Below, one piece after another: positions 61,286 to 64,000 of a stretch of DNA of 64,000 nt. Within the stretch, counting starts at the first letter, position 1, and every line of letters begins with the position of its first letter. The stretch comes from Silanimonas sp. (GTDB taxonomy: Bacteria; Pseudomonadota; Gammaproteobacteria; Xanthomonadales; Xanthomonadaceae), in NCBI RefSeq assembly GCF_027531545.1, contig NZ_JAPZSC010000004.1, positions 1 through 64,000 of the forward strand, in the 5' to 3' direction. Position numbers and translations under genes: made by a program. The notes under the pieces were generated by a model. That model searched no databases. It saw nothing but the letters and a program-made list of their open reading frames with translations, and had not been told where the DNA came from.

Positions 61286-63703
61286 ATGTCCGCTCCTGCT
61301 GCGCCCGCCCCCGAAACCGCCGGCCTCGCCGCGCCCGTCCGTCCTGCCGCCGCCATCGCGGCCACCATCGCCCAGCGCATCGCCGGCGAGATCGCTGCGC
61401 AGCCCGCGCAGGTGCATGCGGCCGTGGAACTGCTGGACGAGGGCGCGACCGTCCCCTTCATCGCCCGCTACCGCAAGGAAGTGACCGGCGGTCTCGACGA
61501 CACCCAGCTGCGCAACCTCGAGCAACAGCTCGGCTACCTGCGCGAGATGGAAGACCGCCGCGACGCCATCCTCGCTTCCATCGCCGAGCAGGGAAAACTG
61601 ACGAAGCCGCTGCTGGACGACGTGCTGGCCGCCGACAGCAAGTCGCGCCTCGAAGACCTCTACCTGCCCTACAAGCCCAAGCGCCGCACCAAGGCGCAGA
61701 TCGCCCGCGAGGCCGGGCTGGAGCCGCTGGCCGACGCGATCCTCGCCGACCCGACCGTCGCCCCCGAGGAACGCGCCGCCGGCTTCGTCGATGCGGAGAA
61801 AGGCGTGGCGGATGCCGCCGCCGCGCTCGACGGTGCGCGCGCCATCCTGATCGAACGCATCGGCGAGAACGCTGGTCTGGTGGGCGAGCTGCGCGAGTGG
61901 CTGCAGGCCAAGGGCGTGCTGCGCTCGAAGGTGATGCCGGGCAAGGAAAACGAAGGCGCGAAGTACCGCGACTACTTCGAGCACGTCGAACCGATCGGCG
62001 CGATCCCGTCGCACCGCATGCTCGCCCTGCTGCGCGGCCGCCGCGAGGAGATGCTCAGCGTCGACCTCGAGCCGACCGCCGACCTCGAGGCCGGCCACGC
62101 CTACGCCGAAGGTCGCGTGGCACTCGCAGCCGGCATCGCGCCGAAGGGCCGTCCGGCCGACGCTTGGCTGCTGATGACCGCCCGCCTCGCCTGGCGCGCG
62201 CGCCTGCTGATGCACCTGTCGGTCGACCTCGTCGGCGCCGCGCGCGAGAAGGCCGAGGCCGAGGCCATCACCGTGTTCGGCGACAACCTCAAGGACCTGC
62301 TGCTGGCCGCGCCCGCCGGCATGCGCCCGGTGCTCGGCCTCGACCCCGGCCTGCGCACCGGCGTGAAAGTGGCCGTGGTCGACGCCACCGGCAAGCTGGT
62401 CGCGTACGACACCATCTACCCGCACGAGCCGAAGCGGCAGTGGGATTCGTCCATCGCGCGCCTGAAGCAGCTCTGCGCGGCGCACGCCGTCGAGCTCATC
62501 GCCATCGGCAACGGCACCGCCAGCCGCGAGACCGACAAGCTGGCCGGCGAGCTGATGGCCAAGCACCCGGAGCTGAAGCTCACCAAGATCGTCGTCAGCG
62601 AGGCCGGCGCCTCCGTGTATTCCGCGTCGGAACTCGCGGCCCGCGAATTCCCCGACCTCGACGTCAGCATCCGCGGCGCGGTCTCCATCGCCCGCCGCCT
62701 GCAGGACCCCCTGGCCGAGCTGGTGAAGATCGAGCCCAAGGCGATCGGCGTGGGCCAGTACCAGCACGACGTGAACCAGTTCGCGATGGCTCGTGCCCTC
62801 GACGCACGGGTCGAGGACTGCGTGAACGCCGTCGGCGTGTACGTGAACACCGCCTCCGCGCCGCTGCTGGCGCGCGTGTCGGGCCTGACGACCACGGTGG
62901 CGGAAAACATTGTTCGTTATCGCGATGAACACGGCGCGTTCAAGTCGCGCCGCGAGCTACTGAAGGTGCCGCGCCTCGGCGACAAGACCTTCGAACAGTG
63001 CGCCGGCTTCCTGCGCATCGCCGGCGGCGACGAGCCGCTGGACGCCTCGGCCGTGCACCCCGAGGCCTACCCGGTGGTGGAGAAGATCGTGAAGGCCTGC
63101 GGTCGCCCGATCGGCCAGCTGATCGGCGACGCCGCCAGCCTGCGCGGCCTGAAGCTCGAGCCGTTCACCGACGAGCGTTTCGGCCTGCCGACGGTGAAGG
63201 ACATCGTCAAGGAACTCGAGAAGCCCGGCCGCGACCCGCGCCCGGAGTTCAAGGCCGCCCGATTCGCCGACGGCGTCGAGGACCTGAAGGACCTGCGCCC
63301 CGGCATGGTGCTGGAGGGCGTGGTCACCAACGTGGCGGCCTTCGGCGCCTTCGTCGACATCGGCGTGCACCAGGACGGCCTGGTCCACATCAGCGCGCTC
63401 TCCGACAAGTTCATCAAGGACCCGCGCGAGGCGGTGAAGGTCGGCGACGTGGTCAAGGTGAAGGTGCTGGAGGTCGACGTGCCGCGGAAGCGCATCGCCC
63501 TCACCCGGCGCCTCGACGACGTGCCGGGCGAGGCCCGGGGCGGCAAACGCGACGACCGCCCCACCTCGAACGAGCGGGGCAGCCGGGAGGCGCGCGGCCC
63601 CCGTGCGGACGGCGGACGCCCGAGCGGCCGCGGCACCCCGGGCACCGGCCCCGCCCCGGCCAACAGCGCCATGGCGGACGCCCTGAGGGCCTTGAAGCGC
63701 TGA
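61286..63703 (+). CDS. tex: RNA-binding transcription accessory protein Tex
   Basis: An 805-residue Tex, close to the usual 770-790. N-terminal helix-turn-helix region (about 25-200, with [19 protein letters not shown]), a YqgF/RNase H-like domain ([18 protein letters not shown]), helix-hairpin-helix repeats ([18 protein letters not shown]) and a C-terminal S1 domain (about 670-740, [18 protein letters not shown]). A 60-residue Arg/Gly/Pro-rich tail follows. Tex binds nucleic acid and influences transcription and stress tolerance. Single-gene unit with 105 bp upstream. Confidence 0.95.
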   Translation: MSAPAAPAPETAGLAAPVRPAAAIAATIAQRIAGEIAAQPAQVHAAVELLDEGATVPFIARYRKEVTGGLDDTQLRNLEQQLGYLREMEDRRDAILASIAEQGKLTKPLLDDVLAADSKSRLEDLYLPYKPKRRTKAQIAREAGLEPLADAILADPTVAPEERAAGFVDAEKGVADAAAALDGARAILIERIGENAGLVGELREWLQAKGVLRSKVMPGKENEGAKYRDYFEHVEPIGAIPSHRMLALLRGRREEMLSVDLEPTADLEAGHAYAEGRVALAAGIAPKGRPADAWLLMTARLAWRARLLMHLSVDLVGAAREKAEAEAITVFGDNLKDLLLAAPAGMRPVLGLDPGLRTGVKVAVVDATGKLVAYDTIYPHEPKRQWDSSIARLKQLCAAHAVELIAIGNGTASRETDKLAGELMAKHPELKLTKIVVSEAGASVYSASELAAREFPDLDVSIRGAVSIARRLQDPLAELVKIEPKAIGVGQYQHDVNQFAMARALDARVEDCVNAVGVYVNTASAPLLARVSGLTTTVAENIVRYRDEHGAFKSRRELLKVPRLGDKTFEQCAGFLRIAGGDEPLDASAVHPEAYPVVEKIVKACGRPIGQLIGDAASLRGLKLEPFTDERFGLPTVKDIVKELEKPGRDPRPEFKAARFADGVEDLKDLRPGMVLEGVVTNVAAFGAFVDIGVHQDGLVHISALSDKFIKDPREAVKVGDVVKVKVLEVDVPRKRIALTRRLDDVPGEARGGKRDDRPTSNERGSREARGPRADGGRPSGRGTPGTGPAPANSAMADALRALKR

Positions 63704-63791
63704 TCCGGGGCGACTCCGACAGGAATTGACGCGGCGCGCCTTGCCGGGAGCCGGGAGTGACGCACAATGGGGTCGGCCTATCCTCGGACGG

Positions 63792-64000
63792 ATCACGACC
63801 ATCGCCACGGCGCGCGCACTGCTGTTCTGGCTGTTGGTGTCCGTCTCCATGCCGGTCGCCGCCGGCCCGTGGTGGCTGTTCGGCCCGGCCGCGGACAACG
63901 CCGGCGCCGAGCTGACCGTCTACGAGGCCGCCGAGGTGGTCTGGTGGCCCACGAGCCAGGCCCAGGTGGACCGCTGGTCGACGAGCCAGCAGCGCCTGCG
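63792..64000 (+). CDS. Start of a probable secreted protein, cut by the window end
   Basis: In one frame the bases from 63792 read as a signal-like segment (ATARALLFWLLVSVSMPVAAG) followed by PWWLFGPAADNAG and VYEAAEVVWWPTSQ. The start codon is unclear: no ATG precedes the hydrophobic run in this frame (candidates are an ATC at 63792, TTG 63834, GTG 63837; ATG 63849 would lose the signal). No family is recognised from this short piece. Confidence 0.4.
   Translation, partial: MTTIATARALLFWLLVSVSMPVAAGPWWLFGPAADNAGAELTVYEAAEVVWWPTSQAQVDRWSTSQQRL

Overview
The window is GC-rich bacterial chromosome (roughly two thirds G+C or more by eye) from a gammaproteobacterium. Gene content and protein styles (the mreBCD-mrdA-rodA-mltB-rlpA-dacA-ybeD-lipB-lipA order, long TonB receptors with a Q-rich signal junction, solitary aceE, GC-rich palindromic intergenic repeats) point to the Xanthomonadales/Lysobacterales. 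I cannot name a genus from sequence alone. No rRNA, tRNA, CRISPR array or prophage was seen.

Layout. 1-140: one end of an IS5-type insertion sequence (transposase start codon plus terminal repeat). 278-4692: a MacA/MacB-like exporter operon (membrane-fusion protein, ATPase, two FtsX-type permeases). 4867-5981: a small dimeric-barrel protein divergent from a WYL-domain regulator, with three alternating heptamer half-sites between them. 6082-10569: an ATPase plus a very large permease fused to an M1 aminopeptidase. 10728-13824: an EamA exporter and the tail-specific protease Prc. 13894-25019: a compact leftward cell-wall and lipoate block from mreB down to lipA, many genes overlapping by 4 nt or less. 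25205-33822: a PfkB kinase, a TonB-dependent receptor, and then a TPR sulfotransferase, a 2-oxoglutarate oxygenase and a three-part methyltransferase-TPR-Asp/Asn hydroxylase protein. 33841-37690: rRNA modification enzymes, a TerC protein missing its first half, a small membrane protein and a diguanylate cyclase. 37716-45365: aceE, a universal stress protein, two glycosyltransferases and malic enzyme. 45947-50053: a QEGLA-motif protein divergent from a partner-switching pair (SpoIIE phosphatase with fused anti-sigma-type kinase, then STAS protein). 50255-56186: a second TonB receptor, a photolyase/cryptochrome, YceH and a DUF1289 protein. 56187-63703: a propeller-amidohydrolase, two tandem periplasmic binding-protein-like proteins and the RNA-binding protein Tex. 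The last 200 bases open a probable secreted protein that runs out of the window.

Two things stand out. First, four intergenic elements of about 170-210 bp (two near 45.5-45.9 kb, two near 55.4-56.1 kb, each pair in inverted orientation) share a hairpin architecture in which stem sequences differ between copies but stay complementary. Second, the receptor, sulfotransferase, oxygenase and methyltransferase-hydroxylase cluster at 26.4-33.8 kb looks like a modification system of unknown substrate. Everything else is mostly recognisable housekeeping, with some unusual fusions and one apparent in-frame internal deletion (TerC).
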